NCBI GenBank assembly: GCA_017462755.1
Contig: JAFTQM010000046.1
Span: forward strand, 1 to 46,731
Length of the DNA: 46,731 bases
Reading direction: 5' to 3'
From: Lachnospiraceae bacterium
Lineage (GTDB): Bacteria; Bacillota; Clostridia; Lachnospirales; Lachnospiraceae
The translations under genes were made by a program, and so were the position numbers. Below, in pieces: positions 17,274 through 25,745 of this stretch. The notes beneath the pieces were generated by a model. It had not been told where the DNA came from. It saw nothing but the letters and a program-made list of their open reading frames with translations, and did not search any database. How positions within the stretch are numbered: the stretch's first letter is position 1; every line of letters begins with the position of its first letter.

Positions 17274-18131
17274 GTGGAAATTATCGAGTTAACGAACAAG
17301 GAGCTAAATGAAATAGAAAGTACTTTTTTAGAATATGTCAAGATGAAAAGTCAGGAATTAGAGCATCGGTGTCGTGGAGCTGCGCGAAAGGGAGTACAGC
17401 TGGAATTTGTAGATACGCCAAGCTTTCAGTTGCATTCACGTTTTCTTACGGATGATGATTATCGGGCAGTGATTCTGTTTCCGCGCTTACAGCTGATGGC
17501 AATGTATCAGCTGTTTTTTCAGTTGAAAGGCAGAGATGCACTTGCGCTTGGAGAAGATGTGCGGCTGGTGCGATGGAGTATGTTTTATGTAGCCATCTGT
17601 TGTGTGCTGCAGCATGAGCTCGCACATATCTATCGCGGGCATTTGTACCTGCGACAATTCTGGAAGGAGAATTGGGAGCAGCACATTCTGGATTGGAAAA
17701 CGCTTGAATGGGATGCGGACCGCTTTGTTGCGGAGGTGCTTGCGGAATATTGGGGGGTTTGGAAGGAAAACAAGGGAAAAGAGGAGACCGGATTGGGAAT
17801 TCAAATGCTCTGCGGTACATTGCATGGCATGATGTTCTGGCAGCGCAGGCAGGAAAATTTATGTGCGGATGTAGAGCGGGAGCAGCAGATTTTGGTTCGC
17901 GAGTGCGCGATATTGCAACGTATGCCGGTGCTTTATGAGAGGCAGCAGGAGGTTTTGGAATATATACAAGCATACGAAGAAGAGTTTCGCCGGGTATTCA
18001 AAAACAATGGAGCGCTGGAGCTGCCGCATAATATATTTGAGGTATCATCGGCACTACAGGAGTTACAGAGTCATTGGGAAAAAATTAAAAAAGAACTGCA
18101 ACCGTATGCAATGATGCTTTTGGAAGAATAA
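17274..18131 (+). CDS. Putative HExxH zinc-peptidase-like protein
   Basis: 285 residues, soluble. The zinc-peptidase signature HELAHIYRGH lies near residues 120-129. The downstream segment LEWDADRFVAEVLAEY supplies the acidic third ligand in the way ImmA/IrrE-like and related peptidases do (ExxADxF pattern). The C-terminal third is rich in Glu/Gln and helical. GTG at 17274 was chosen because GGAGG lies 7 bp upstream; the frame is open to an ATG at 17199, but that stretch is the palindrome cluster. It is divergent from the XRE gene. Substrate and role are unknown. Confidence 0.7.
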   Translation: MEIIELTNKELNEIESTFLEYVKMKSQELEHRCRGAARKGVQLEFVDTPSFQLHSRFLTDDDYRAVILFPRLQLMAMYQLFFQLKGRDALALGEDVRLVRWSMFYVAICCVLQHELAHIYRGHLYLRQFWKENWEQHILDWKTLEWDADRFVAEVLAEYWGVWKENKGKEETGLGIQMLCGTLHGMMFWQRRQENLCADVEREQQILVRECAILQRMPVLYERQQEVLEYIQAYEEEFRRVFKNNGALELPHNIFEVSSALQELQSHWEKIKKELQPYAMMLLEE

Positions 18132-18185
18132 AGTGTCCTATAAAGTAGTGAAAATATTGCGGTGTGTTTTTAAAGAATTTTATGG

Positions 18186-18191
18186 TATAAT
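18186..18191 (+). promoter_or_regulatory. Extended -10 element of the GH31 gene
   Basis: TATAAT preceded by TGG, 75 bp upstream of the start codon. No good -35 is visible. Confidence 0.45.
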
Positions 18192-18265
18192 AGTTATGTT
18201 GTTACATAAGAAAATGGAAGAACACCTTTTAGAACTTTATTCTGAAGGGCTGGAAAGGAGACGTT

Positions 18266-20257
18266 ATGGAGTTTAGAAACGACAATGGGGTTTTGATTGC
18301 ACGCCGTAGTGGAGAAACACTGCGTATTGAGCCATGGGGACCGGATTCCTTCCGTGTTCGCGCAACGATGTTTTCGAAGTTTACGGAGAATCTTTGGGCG
18401 CTTACGGAGACGCCAAAGGCATCGAATGCAGTAGTTGAGATTGCGGAAAATCATCAGGAGGCAGTGATTACCAATGGCCGCATTAAGGCAACGGTGAATT
18501 TTGCGGGCGTAATTACCTTCTATCGGGATGGAAAGCAGATTTTACAGGAGTACTACAGAAGCTACGGCGGTACGATTTCGAAGGAAAGCCGCTGCTTAAA
18601 GGTAGTGAATCGTGAATGGAAGGGTATCATCGGCGGAAGCGATTATTCCCTGAACTTAAAGTTTGAAAGCAATGATGGTGAGAAGATTTTCGGTAAGGGT
18701 CAGTATCAGCAGGCTTATATGGATTTGAAGGGCTGTACACTGGAGCTGGCACAGAGAAATTCTCAGATTTCCGTACCATTTGCAGTATCGAATCTGGGCT
18801 ATGGTATGTTATGGAACAATCCGGCAGTCGGAAATGTAACCTTTGGCCGCAATTATACCGAGTGGATTGCGCGTGCAACGAAGGAAATGGATTACTGGAT
18901 TACCGTAGCAGATGCACCAAAGCAGATTCTTGCAAATTATACCGATGTTACCGGACATGCACCGATGTTCCCGGAGGATCGCATGGGACTTTGGCAGTGT
19001 AAGCTGCGTTACCGTACCCAGGACGAGGTACTTACCGTAGCACGTCAGTATCAGAAGGAAGGCATTAAGATTGATTTAATCGTAATCGACTTCTTCCACT
19101 GGACCTTACAGGGTGATTGGAAGTTTGATAAGACCTATTGGCCGGACCCGAAGGCGATGGTAGATGAATTGCACTCAATGGGTATCAAGGTTATCGTATC
19201 CGTATGGCCTTCCGTAGACCGCAAGAGCGAGAACTTCTATCCGATGATGGAGCGCGGTCTGCTGATTAAGACCGAGCGTGGTGCTGCACAGACCTACGAT
19301 TATCAGGGCGACTGTGTAGAAATCGACCCATTCAATCCGGAAACCAGACAGTATGTATGGGAAGTATGTAAGAAGAATTACTACGATTATGGTATCGACG
19401 CATTTTGGCTGGACAACTCGGAGCCGGATTATGGTGTTTATGATTTTGAGAATTATCGTTATATGGATGCACCTGCACTGGAGTGCAGCAATATGTACCC
19501 GCAGATGTACAGCCGCATCTTCTATGACAATATGAAGGATTTGAGAGATGGCAATGTAGTGAACCTGCTTCGTTGTGCATGGGCAGGCAGTCAGAAGTAC
19601 GGCAATGTGGTATGGTCCGGTGACGTGCCAAGTACCTTTGAGGCATTCTACGATCAGCTGCAGTGCGGTCTGAACATGGGTCTGGCAGGTATTCCTTGGT
19701 GGACGACCGATATCGGCGGCTTCATGACCGATGATGTAAATGATCCGGATTTCCAGCAGCTGCTGATTCGTTGGTATCAGTTTGCGGTTTATTCCGCAGT
19801 GTTCCGTATGCATGGCGACCGTGGTCCTTACGATATTCCACCGTTGGATGATCGTGACTGGGGTGGCGGATATCTGCATACCGGTCAGCCAAACGAGCTG
19901 TGGAGCTATGGCGAAGAGAACTACAAGATTATGAAGAAGTATTACAACATCCGTATGGAGATGTTAGACTACATCAAGAGCCTGTACAAGGAGGCTTCGG
20001 AGAACGGTTCTCCGCTCATTCGGACGATGTTCTATGAATTCCCTGAGGATGCGACCTGTTGGGAGCTTCAGGATCAGTACATGTTCGGTAGCGAGTATCT
20101 GGTAGCACCAATCTTTAAGCTGAATCAGTTTGAGAGAGAGGTATATCTGCCGGCAGGTACATGGAAGCTGACCAGTGATGGTACTGTTTACGAGGGTGGA
20201 CAGACGGTATGTGTAGCAGCTCCGCTGGAGTATACACCGGTATTTCAGAAGCAGTAA
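18266..20257 (+). CDS. Glycoside hydrolase family 31 (alpha-xylosidase/alpha-glucosidase type)
   Basis: 663-residue cytoplasmic retaining alpha-glycosidase. An N-terminal beta-sandwich domain (1-230) is followed by the catalytic barrel. The nucleophile Asp 383 is in FWLDNSEPD, and the acid/base Asp 453 in VVWSGDVPSTF. WQCKLRYRTQDEVL and IVIDFFHW line the sugar site. The FWLDNSEPD form and short N domain resemble bacterial alpha-xylosidases of the YicI type, but activity on xylosides or glucosides is not decided. No signal peptide, so it acts on imported oligosaccharides. No sugar transporter is adjacent. ATG follows GGAAAGGAG. Confidence 0.9.
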   Translation: MEFRNDNGVLIARRSGETLRIEPWGPDSFRVRATMFSKFTENLWALTETPKASNAVVEIAENHQEAVITNGRIKATVNFAGVITFYRDGKQILQEYYRSYGGTISKESRCLKVVNREWKGIIGGSDYSLNLKFESNDGEKIFGKGQYQQAYMDLKGCTLELAQRNSQISVPFAVSNLGYGMLWNNPAVGNVTFGRNYTEWIARATKEMDYWITVADAPKQILANYTDVTGHAPMFPEDRMGLWQCKLRYRTQDEVLTVARQYQKEGIKIDLIVIDFFHWTLQGDWKFDKTYWPDPKAMVDELHSMGIKVIVSVWPSVDRKSENFYPMMERGLLIKTERGAAQTYDYQGDCVEIDPFNPETRQYVWEVCKKNYYDYGIDAFWLDNSEPDYGVYDFENYRYMDAPALECSNMYPQMYSRIFYDNMKDLRDGNVVNLLRCAWAGSQKYGNVVWSGDVPSTFEAFYDQLQCGLNMGLAGIPWWTTDIGGFMTDDVNDPDFQQLLIRWYQFAVYSAVFRMHGDRGPYDIPPLDDRDWGGGYLHTGQPNELWSYGEENYKIMKKYYNIRMEMLDYIKSLYKEASENGSPLIRTMFYEFPEDATCWELQDQYMFGSEYLVAPIFKLNQFEREVYLPAGTWKLTSDGTVYEGGQTVCVAAPLEYTPVFQKQ

Positions 20258-20277
20258 ATAAATAATGATTGAATGCG

Positions 20278-20308
20278 AGGACAGAGAGGAATCTCTGTCC
20301 TTGTTTTG
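20278..20308 (+). terminator. Terminator of the GH31 gene
   Basis: AGGACAGAGA and TCTCTGTCCT form a stem with a 4-nt loop, followed by TGTTTTG. Confidence 0.7.
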
Positions 20309-20373
20309 TATGTAAAAATGTAGTCGTTACTTTGCAGTCTTATTTCATTATTGGCAGTTTGTCGATTTGGTTG

Positions 20374-20450
20374 TTAGATAATCATCTAATAAAATGCTTG
20401 ACAAAAGTAATATTAGATGATAATCTAATATTGTTAGATGTGCATCGAAC
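20374..20450 (+). promoter_or_regulatory. Triple operator and promoter of the MFS/ArsR operon
   Basis: Three copies of TTAGAT-N4-ATCTAA are present. One is at 20374-20389, one at 20413-20428 (extended to 8-bp arms), and one at 20434-20449 with a single mismatch in the right arm (ATCGAA). The starts are 39 and 21 bp apart, so the last two sit two helical turns apart. TTGACA at 20398-20403 with a 17-bp spacer puts the -10 (TAATCT, 20421-20426) inside the second copy, so binding would block RNA polymerase. The ArsR-type protein encoded two genes on is the likely ligand-responsive repressor. Confidence 0.75.
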
Positions 20451-20477
20451 ATAAAACAAGGAAACGAGGAAAGGAAA

Positions 20478-21743
20478 ATGAATCAATCATCCGTTGTATC
20501 AGAAGAAAAAATAACCTATAAGGGAGCATTAAAACAAACACAGTATATGAAGCTGTTAGTAGCGAATATTATCAGTCGTTTTGGTGATTCGATAGATGCC
20601 ATCGCTTTTACCTGGCTGGTCTATGCGATTACCGGAGAGGCTTCGTGGTCAGCGATTATTTTCGCAATGAATCAGATTCCGTCGGTGCTTTTACAGCCGT
20701 TTGCAGGTGCTTTTGTAGAGGGTTGGAACAAGAAAAGAGTTATGGTAGTTACAGATATCATTCGTGGCTTTGTGGTAGTAGGGCTGGCAGTGTTATATGT
20801 ACTTGAGCTGTTAAATCCGGCAATCCTTGTGGTGTTTACCATTACGATTTCTACGGTAGAGGCATTTCGTATTCCGGCGTCTACTGCGGTAATTCCGAAA
20901 ATAATTGATATGAGATATTATACACATTGTACTTCGTTAAATTCGGCAATCAGTACAGTGATGCAGCTGATTGGGATTGGGGCAGCAGGAATGATTATCG
21001 GGGCATTTGGTGTGGAAACAGCGATTATCATCGACGGTATTACATTCTTTTTGTCAGCGTTTATGATTCTTTTTGTGAAGGTAAAGGAAGAAAAGCTGGT
21101 CAAGGAGTCTTTGACTGTAAAAAAATATTTTGGAATTCTCGGGGATGGCTGTAAGTATCTGAAAAAGGAGCGGATTATCATCAACTTTGTTGTTCTGGCA
21201 GTATTTGCGAATGCATTTGTGGTGCCGTTTAATGCGCTTCAGACACCGTTGGTAACGGAGGTATTGGGTCAGGGAAGCGAAATGCTTAGTGTTTTGTCAA
21301 TTGCAATGATGGCAGCGATGCTTTTGGGAACAATAATATATCCGGTGATTGCGGAAAAGGTTTCGGTTCGGATTCAGGTTGCTTGCGGTGGTATTGCTAT
21401 GGGCGCAGGCTTCGGGCTTTATGTACTGGCAGGTCAGTTTCAGGATAAAATCGTAATTTTGTATGCGCTTGTTATTTTGGCATCTGTGGTAATCGGGCTT
21501 GGAGTGACCATTGTGAATTCCTGTCTGAATGTACAGTTTATGAAATGTGTAGATGAGGAATATCTGGCTCGTGCCGGTTCTATTTTTAGCGCGGCAGCTT
21601 GTGCAGCTTCTCCTGTGGTATCATTTTTGATTGGCGGATTGACATCTGTCATTTCTGTAGCTACAATGTTTATAATCAGTGGTGCATTGTGCATCGCATT
21701 GTTTGTATTGGTAGCTGTTTTAAAGATTCGCTTAGAGAAATAG
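20478..21743 (+). CDS. MFS transporter (efflux type)
   Basis: 421 residues with about twelve membrane segments and a central loop near 195-220 (KVKEEKLVKESLTVKKY). It resembles the MFS_3-type exporters: RFGDSIDAIAFTWLVYAI in TM1 and the A-motif-like GAFVEGWNKKRVMVVTD after TM2. Such proteins export drugs or peptides. It starts 28 bp after the third operator copy behind AAAGG. It lies 8 bp before the ArsR-type regulator gene, forming an autoregulated transporter-regulator pair. The substrate is unknown. Confidence 0.87.
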   Translation: MNQSSVVSEEKITYKGALKQTQYMKLLVANIISRFGDSIDAIAFTWLVYAITGEASWSAIIFAMNQIPSVLLQPFAGAFVEGWNKKRVMVVTDIIRGFVVVGLAVLYVLELLNPAILVVFTITISTVEAFRIPASTAVIPKIIDMRYYTHCTSLNSAISTVMQLIGIGAAGMIIGAFGVETAIIIDGITFFLSAFMILFVKVKEEKLVKESLTVKKYFGILGDGCKYLKKERIIINFVVLAVFANAFVVPFNALQTPLVTEVLGQGSEMLSVLSIAMMAAMLLGTIIYPVIAEKVSVRIQVACGGIAMGAGFGLYVLAGQFQDKIVILYALVILASVVIGLGVTIVNSCLNVQFMKCVDEEYLARAGSIFSAAACAASPVVSFLIGGLTSVISVATMFIISGALCIALFVLVAVLKIRLEK

Positions 21744-21751
21744 AGGGAATT

Positions 21752-22885
21752 ATGATACGGGAAATTAGTAGCAAAATTGATTATGTATACGAAGGGATTG
21801 GTCTGCTGGCGCAGTTAGGCGGGGATGAGGATTATCATACCTTTATGGAAAAGCTGCAAAAAAGATACGGAAATGCGTTCGAGGATAAGGAGCTAGAGAT
21901 TTCGTTTTTATATGAGGCAGAAGCAAAGGCGCAGAAGGAGTTTGCGCAGGACATGGAGACGGTAGAATTTTATTTTTCGAGCAAGGACAAAAGAGAGTGT
22001 CCGGCAAATCTTCTACTCCTGTGGGATCATTTTGCATGCAACAGATTTGAGACGGTAAAGGAATTGGAAGATTACCTGTTTGGATTGTCTGAGGAAGAAT
22101 ATGCGGGAAAGTTCAGCCGTTTTATTATGAGCTATGGCAGTGATATCCGGGAAGAGGATGAGAGCGAGATGACCTGCAGTGCAATAGATGTAATCCGTTT
22201 AATTATGGGGTTAGAGGTTCCTATGGAGGAACGTTTTCATCTGCAGGAGTTGTATGTGGAGCGTGAAAAGCACATCCGGAAAATCCTTTTACTGGTAGAA
22301 AAAGCAACCAGCTTTTTGAAAAACTACGAGGAGCGTATCCGGGAAATCATAAACCGTTTTATTGCTTATTGGACGAAGGAATTGGGAGAGATGCCGTTCA
22401 ATCGATATATGATTGAAAAATATAATATGGGAATGAAGCCAAATGAGCAGGGAGTAATTCTGTCACCTTCCATTTTTGTGCCGGTAATGCTTGGTATGAA
22501 TGCGGATATGGACGACGATGGGAACTATAGACGAGCAGATTACGCGACAGCAGGCATTTTATTTGGCGAACATTTTGATATTACCTGTGTGGTCTCAGTG
22601 AAGGGTGCAGGCTACATTGAGCAAGCAGGTCAGATAATGAAACTGCTGAGTGACCGGAGTAAGTTTGAAATATTGTGTTATATAAAGGATCGCAGTGCCT
22701 ATGGCAGCGAGCTTGCGAAATATCTGAACCTTACGACAGCAACCATTTCTCATCACATGAGTACACTGATGCAGAAAGGCTTGGTAAGGATTGATAAAGT
22801 CAATAATCGGGTGTATTATCAGGCGGATAAGAAGGTAATCCGTGAGTTTTTGGAGTATTGTCAGCAGGCTTTGTTGGGAGAATAG
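21752..22885 (+). CDS. ArsR-type winged-helix regulator with a large N-terminal domain
   Basis: 377 residues. The C-terminal part (about 294-377) is an ArsR-like winged helix: LLSDRSKFEILCYI, the recognition helix region LTTATISHHMSTLMQKG, then the wing RIDKVNNRVYY. The first 290 residues are helical and charged with no known fold that I recognise, presumably for ligand sensing or dimerisation. It is much longer than typical ArsR proteins (about 100 residues). The true start at 21752 follows GAGGGAATT; the frame is open upstream only because it overlaps the MFS gene in another frame. It probably binds the TTAGAT-N4-ATCTAA sites upstream. Confidence 0.82.
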   Translation: MIREISSKIDYVYEGIGLLAQLGGDEDYHTFMEKLQKRYGNAFEDKELEISFLYEAEAKAQKEFAQDMETVEFYFSSKDKRECPANLLLLWDHFACNRFETVKELEDYLFGLSEEEYAGKFSRFIMSYGSDIREEDESEMTCSAIDVIRLIMGLEVPMEERFHLQELYVEREKHIRKILLLVEKATSFLKNYEERIREIINRFIAYWTKELGEMPFNRYMIEKYNMGMKPNEQGVILSPSIFVPVMLGMNADMDDDGNYRRADYATAGILFGEHFDITCVVSVKGAGYIEQAGQIMKLLSDRSKFEILCYIKDRSAYGSELAKYLNLTTATISHHMSTLMQKGLVRIDKVNNRVYYQADKKVIREFLEYCQQALLGE

Positions 22886-22916
22886 AAAATATTGTTGATT
22901 GTAAATGAGGGTGAAT

Positions 22917-24905
22917 ATGAAAAAGCATATTTGTTTATATTTTGGAATTATTGTTTTTACAGTGTTGTTAGGCGCTTGCGGTAAAAAAACGGATGTAGTA
23001 ACACCAACCAATATGCCGACCCCGAAGCCAACGGTGGCGAGTACGCCAAGTCCGAGTCCGATGCCGGAGCCGACAGTAACGAGTACACCAAGTCCGAGTC
23101 CGATGCCGGAACCAATAGTAACGAGTACGCCAAGTCCGAGTCCGATGCCGGAACCAACAGTAACGAGTACGCCAAGTCCGAGTCTGACGCCGGAACCGAC
23201 AGTAACGAGTACGCCAAGTCCGAGTCCGATGCCGGAACCAACAGTAACGAGTACGCCAAGTCCGAGTCCGATGCCGGAGCCGACAGTAACGAGTACACCA
23301 AGTCCGAGTCCGACCCCGAAGCCAACGAATACCCCGACCCCAACTCCGGTTTCGGAAGAGGGATTTGAGTGGACTGGTTCGGAGCTTATTATTTGGGGAA
23401 AAGGTGAGCTGACCGCAGAAACGGTTGGAAGAATATATAAATCAAAGGAAGCTATCGAAGCAAGCAGAGTTAATCATACTGTAGTGATTAAAGAAGGGAT
23501 TACATCTATTGAGGAGTATGCTTTTTATATCAGAAGTACAATAGTTTGTGTTAAGTTTCCCAAAAGTCTAAAGAATATAGGCTTTTCAGCATTTTGGATG
23601 TGTTCGGGATTGAAGAGTGTTGAGTTTGCAGAAGGTCTTGAGAGAATTGAGAGTAGTGCATTTAGTAGCTGTAATCAATTGGAAGGTGTAGTTTTTCCTG
23701 AAAGTCTGACAAGTATAGGAAGTGATGCTTTTAACGATTGCCAAAAACTAAAGAGAGTAGAATTAGCTGCAGGTTTGCTTGAAATAGAAGGCGGTGTCTT
23801 TTCTCATTGTACAAACCTGGAAGAAGTAATAATTCCGACAGGACTGAGTTGTATCAATGGAAGTGCATTCAGAGATACAAAATGGTTAGAAGAAAAAAGA
23901 AAAGAAAACCCGATGGTTATTGTCAATGGCGTTTTATTAGACGGTACAGCGCTTACGGGAAATGTGGTAATTCCGGATGGAATAACCGGTATTGGTTCAT
24001 GGGTATTTGCTGATGCTTCAGAAATTACAGGAATCACGATTCCATCAAGTGTAACATCTATTGGGAGTTATGCTTTTTCTGAGTGTATAGGATTAAAAGA
24101 AATTATCCTTCCATCAGGATTGGTATCTATTGGAAATGGAGCATTTGAAGGCTGTGAAGGAATAACCAGCTTAGTGTTTCCGGATAAGGTAGAAAAGCTT
24201 GGAGAAGCTATATGCATGAATTGTACGTCGTTGAAGAGCGTTACACTTCCGAATAAGATTTCGAGCGTAGGAGGAGCGTCTTTTAAAGGCTGTTACAGCT
24301 TAACCGATATTACTATACCGGATGGGGTTACAGAGATTGGTCACTGGGCATTTTTGAACTGTAACAACTTGGAGAATATTGACATACCAAGTAGTGTAAC
24401 GGATATAGGTTATGAAGCGTTTTGCGGTACAGCATGGCTTGCGGCTAAGCAACAAGCGAGTCCATATGTGATAGTAAACGAGATATTAGTGGATGCAACC
24501 TTATGTGAGGGAGATATTGTAATACCGGAAGGTATCGCATGTATTGGTGAAACGGCATTCGGAACCATGCAGGTAGGGAATGGCTTTATGAGTTCCGGAC
24601 AGGGAAAGGATTATAGTGAGATTACAAGCGTAGTAATTCCGGGAAGTGTAAAGTGTATTGCGCCAAATGCATTTGCCAATTGCGAGAATTTGACAAGTGT
24701 GATTATGGAAGAAGGAGTAAGTGAAATTCGGCAGAGTGCATTTAGGAAGTGTTCCAATCTGAAAGAGATAACTATTCCTAATAGCATAACATTGATTGAT
24801 AAGTATGCGTTTGAGGATTGTGGCTTTATTACGATAGTTACTTCAAAAGGAACCTACGCGGAAGCATGGGCAAAAGAAGAGGGCTATAAAATTAGCTACA
24901 GATAG
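22917..24905 (+). CDS. BspA-like leucine-rich-repeat surface lipoprotein
   Basis: 662 residues. A lipoprotein signal with LLGAC puts the lipidated Cys at residue 21. A Pro/Thr/Ser stalk follows, made of seven 14-residue repeats of TSTPSPSPMPEPTV type. From about residue 150, many BspA-type LRR_5 units run to the end (pattern AFxxCxxLxxVxIPxxVxxIG, for example FVSC-like AFSSCNQLEGVVFPESLTSI). Such proteins are attached to the outer leaflet and used for adhesion to host or microbial surfaces. ATG at 22917 follows GAGGGTG; ATG at 22905 is also possible. It is followed by a terminator. Confidence 0.88.
   Translation: MKKHICLYFGIIVFTVLLGACGKKTDVVTPTNMPTPKPTVASTPSPSPMPEPTVTSTPSPSPMPEPIVTSTPSPSPMPEPTVTSTPSPSLTPEPTVTSTPSPSPMPEPTVTSTPSPSPMPEPTVTSTPSPSPTPKPTNTPTPTPVSEEGFEWTGSELIIWGKGELTAETVGRIYKSKEAIEASRVNHTVVIKEGITSIEEYAFYIRSTIVCVKFPKSLKNIGFSAFWMCSGLKSVEFAEGLERIESSAFSSCNQLEGVVFPESLTSIGSDAFNDCQKLKRVELAAGLLEIEGGVFSHCTNLEEVIIPTGLSCINGSAFRDTKWLEEKRKENPMVIVNGVLLDGTALTGNVVIPDGITGIGSWVFADASEITGITIPSSVTSIGSYAFSECIGLKEIILPSGLVSIGNGAFEGCEGITSLVFPDKVEKLGEAICMNCTSLKSVTLPNKISSVGGASFKGCYSLTDITIPDGVTEIGHWAFLNCNNLENIDIPSSVTDIGYEAFCGTAWLAAKQQASPYVIVNEILVDATLCEGDIVIPEGIACIGETAFGTMQVGNGFMSSGQGKDYSEITSVVIPGSVKCIAPNAFANCENLTSVIMEEGVSEIRQSAFRKCSNLKEITIPNSITLIDKYAFEDCGFITIVTSKGTYAEAWAKEEGYKISYR
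23028..23321 (+). repeat. 42-bp tandem repeat, seven copies, coding
   Basis: Seven in-frame 42-bp units encode the Pro/Ser/Thr stalk of the surface lipoprotein. Copies 2, 5 and 6 encode identical 14-residue units; the others differ at one to three residues. Because units are nearly identical and a multiple of 3 bp, copy number can change without a frameshift. Confidence 0.9.
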
Positions 24906-24973
24906 TTATTGCGTTTATCTTTTTTATGTAGTAAGTTGGTAGTTTCTTCTCATGAAATAAGGAGTTGTACATT

Positions 24974-25016
24974 AAAGTGTCCCTAAAAGTTTAACTTTTA
25001 GGGACACTTTATTTTT
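24974..25016 (+). terminator. Strong terminator after the surface lipoprotein gene
   Basis: A perfect 18-bp inverted repeat (24974-24991 with 24993-25010) starts AAAGTGTCCC, is separated by one base and is followed by ATTTTT. The gene-free stretch 24906-25212 holds only this hairpin and the attL repeat. Confidence 0.8.
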
Positions 25017-25051
25017 GGGAAATCTGATTTTTTCAAAAACTGCTCGTGAAA

Positions 25052-25147
25052 CAAAAAAAAGCACCAACCCCGGACTCGTACGTTCCAAAATTGATACCTT
25101 TCAGTGCGCGACCAGGGGCTCGAACCCTGGACACCCTGATTAAGAGT
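25052..25147. repeat. attL: left 96-bp attachment repeat with tRNA-Lys 3' fragment
   Basis: Identical to 34525-34620 except for G/A at 25078. Positions 25105-25147 are the 3' portion of a minus-strand tRNA-Lys; beyond 25147 the match to the tRNA stops, so this copy is a fragment and not a functional tRNA. Confidence 0.9.
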
Positions 25148-25212
25148 TAGGATATTTGATTTTTGCTAGTAGTCTTGAAAAAATTCTTCTGTGGTTAAAT
25201 TGGAGGCGAGAA

Positions 25213-25410
25213 ATGAAAAGATATATACCTTGTGGATGTTGTAAATGTGATTTTTCAGAAGGTCAAAGTGTGAAGTGTTGTACGGAAAATTTATGTAACA
25301 GTTATGAAGAGGCTTTTATAGTCAGTGAAACGGATAATGATAGAATTGGTTACGCTTCTTTAGAAGAATTTAATCAAGTATTTGGAACTAATTACAAAGA
25401 TAGAATTTGA
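25213..25410 (+). CDS. Small cysteine-rich protein of unknown function
   Basis: 65 residues, the first gene inside attL. The N-terminal half has seven Cys (CGCCKC, then CC and a further C), which suggests metal binding. The C-terminal half (YASLEEFNQVFGTNY) is a short acidic helix. The start at 25213 follows GGAGG; the frame upstream overlaps attL. I do not recognise the family. Confidence 0.5.
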   Translation: MKRYIPCGCCKCDFSEGQSVKCCTENLCNSYEEAFIVSETDNDRIGYASLEEFNQVFGTNYKDRI

Positions 25411-25418
25411 TATTATAA

Positions 25419-25447
25419 TTGCATAATTTGGAATAGGTTGTTATAAT
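25419..25447 (+). promoter_or_regulatory. Promoter of hicAB
   Basis: TTGCAT, a 17-bp spacer, TATAAT. The dyad ATTAT-N6-ATAAT overlaps the -35 (starting at 25412). A second TATAAT lies at about 25470. HicB-type antitoxins usually repress their own operon, so the dyad may be the operator. Confidence 0.5.
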
Positions 25448-25494
25448 AACGGTAGAGAAACGATTGATAATATAATAGATAAGGGAGTAGTAAA

Positions 25495-25743
25495 ATGCCG
25501 GCAGTAGACAAAATATTTTTTGAGGTCATGAGTGGCTCAAAGGATAACAATATCCGTTTTTCAGAATTGCAGAAGCTTCTGGAAACACTAGGCTTTAGTT
25601 GTAGAATAAAAGGCGATCATTTTATATATTATAAAAATGGTGTAGATGAAATCATAAATATTCAGCCTAGTGGCAACAAAGCTAAGCCTTATCAGGTAAA
25701 GCAAGTTAGAAATATAATCCTAAAATATCAAATGGAGGTGTAA
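25495..25743 (+). CDS. hicA: HicA-family toxin (mRNA interferase)
   Basis: 82 residues. HicA toxins are small double-stranded-RNA-binding-fold ribonucleases that cut mRNA. The segment LLETLGFSCRIKGDHFIYYK carries the Gly and His 40 of the active-site strand, and NIQPSGNKAKPYQVKQVRNII is the typical C-terminal half. It is slightly longer than the classic 60-residue form because of an N-terminal helix. It precedes hicB by 2 bp, so the pair is co-translated. It lies inside the prophage, next to attL. Confidence 0.88.
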   Translation: MPAVDKIFFEVMSGSKDNNIRFSELQKLLETLGFSCRIKGDHFIYYKNGVDEIINIQPSGNKAKPYQVKQVRNIILKYQMEV

Positions 25744-25745
25744 AA

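Noticed and set aside
23028-23321. Regular 42-bp repeats as a possible CRISPR array
   Set aside because: Units are directly adjacent with no spacers, and are in frame inside a clear coding gene.
22957-23343. 128-codon reverse-strand frame with Ser/Leu/Asp-rich repeats
   Set aside because: It is the antisense of the 42-bp repeat stalk of the surface lipoprotein; it has no ribosome site, and the repeat keeps all frames open.
24974-25010. 18-bp perfect inverted repeat as a transposon end
   Set aside because: Single copy, 1-nt spacing, followed by a T-run and placed right after a stop codon: a terminator is simpler.
25105-25147. A second functional tRNA-Lys at the left prophage end
   Set aside because: Only the 3' part is present; the 5' half, D arm and promoter are missing.
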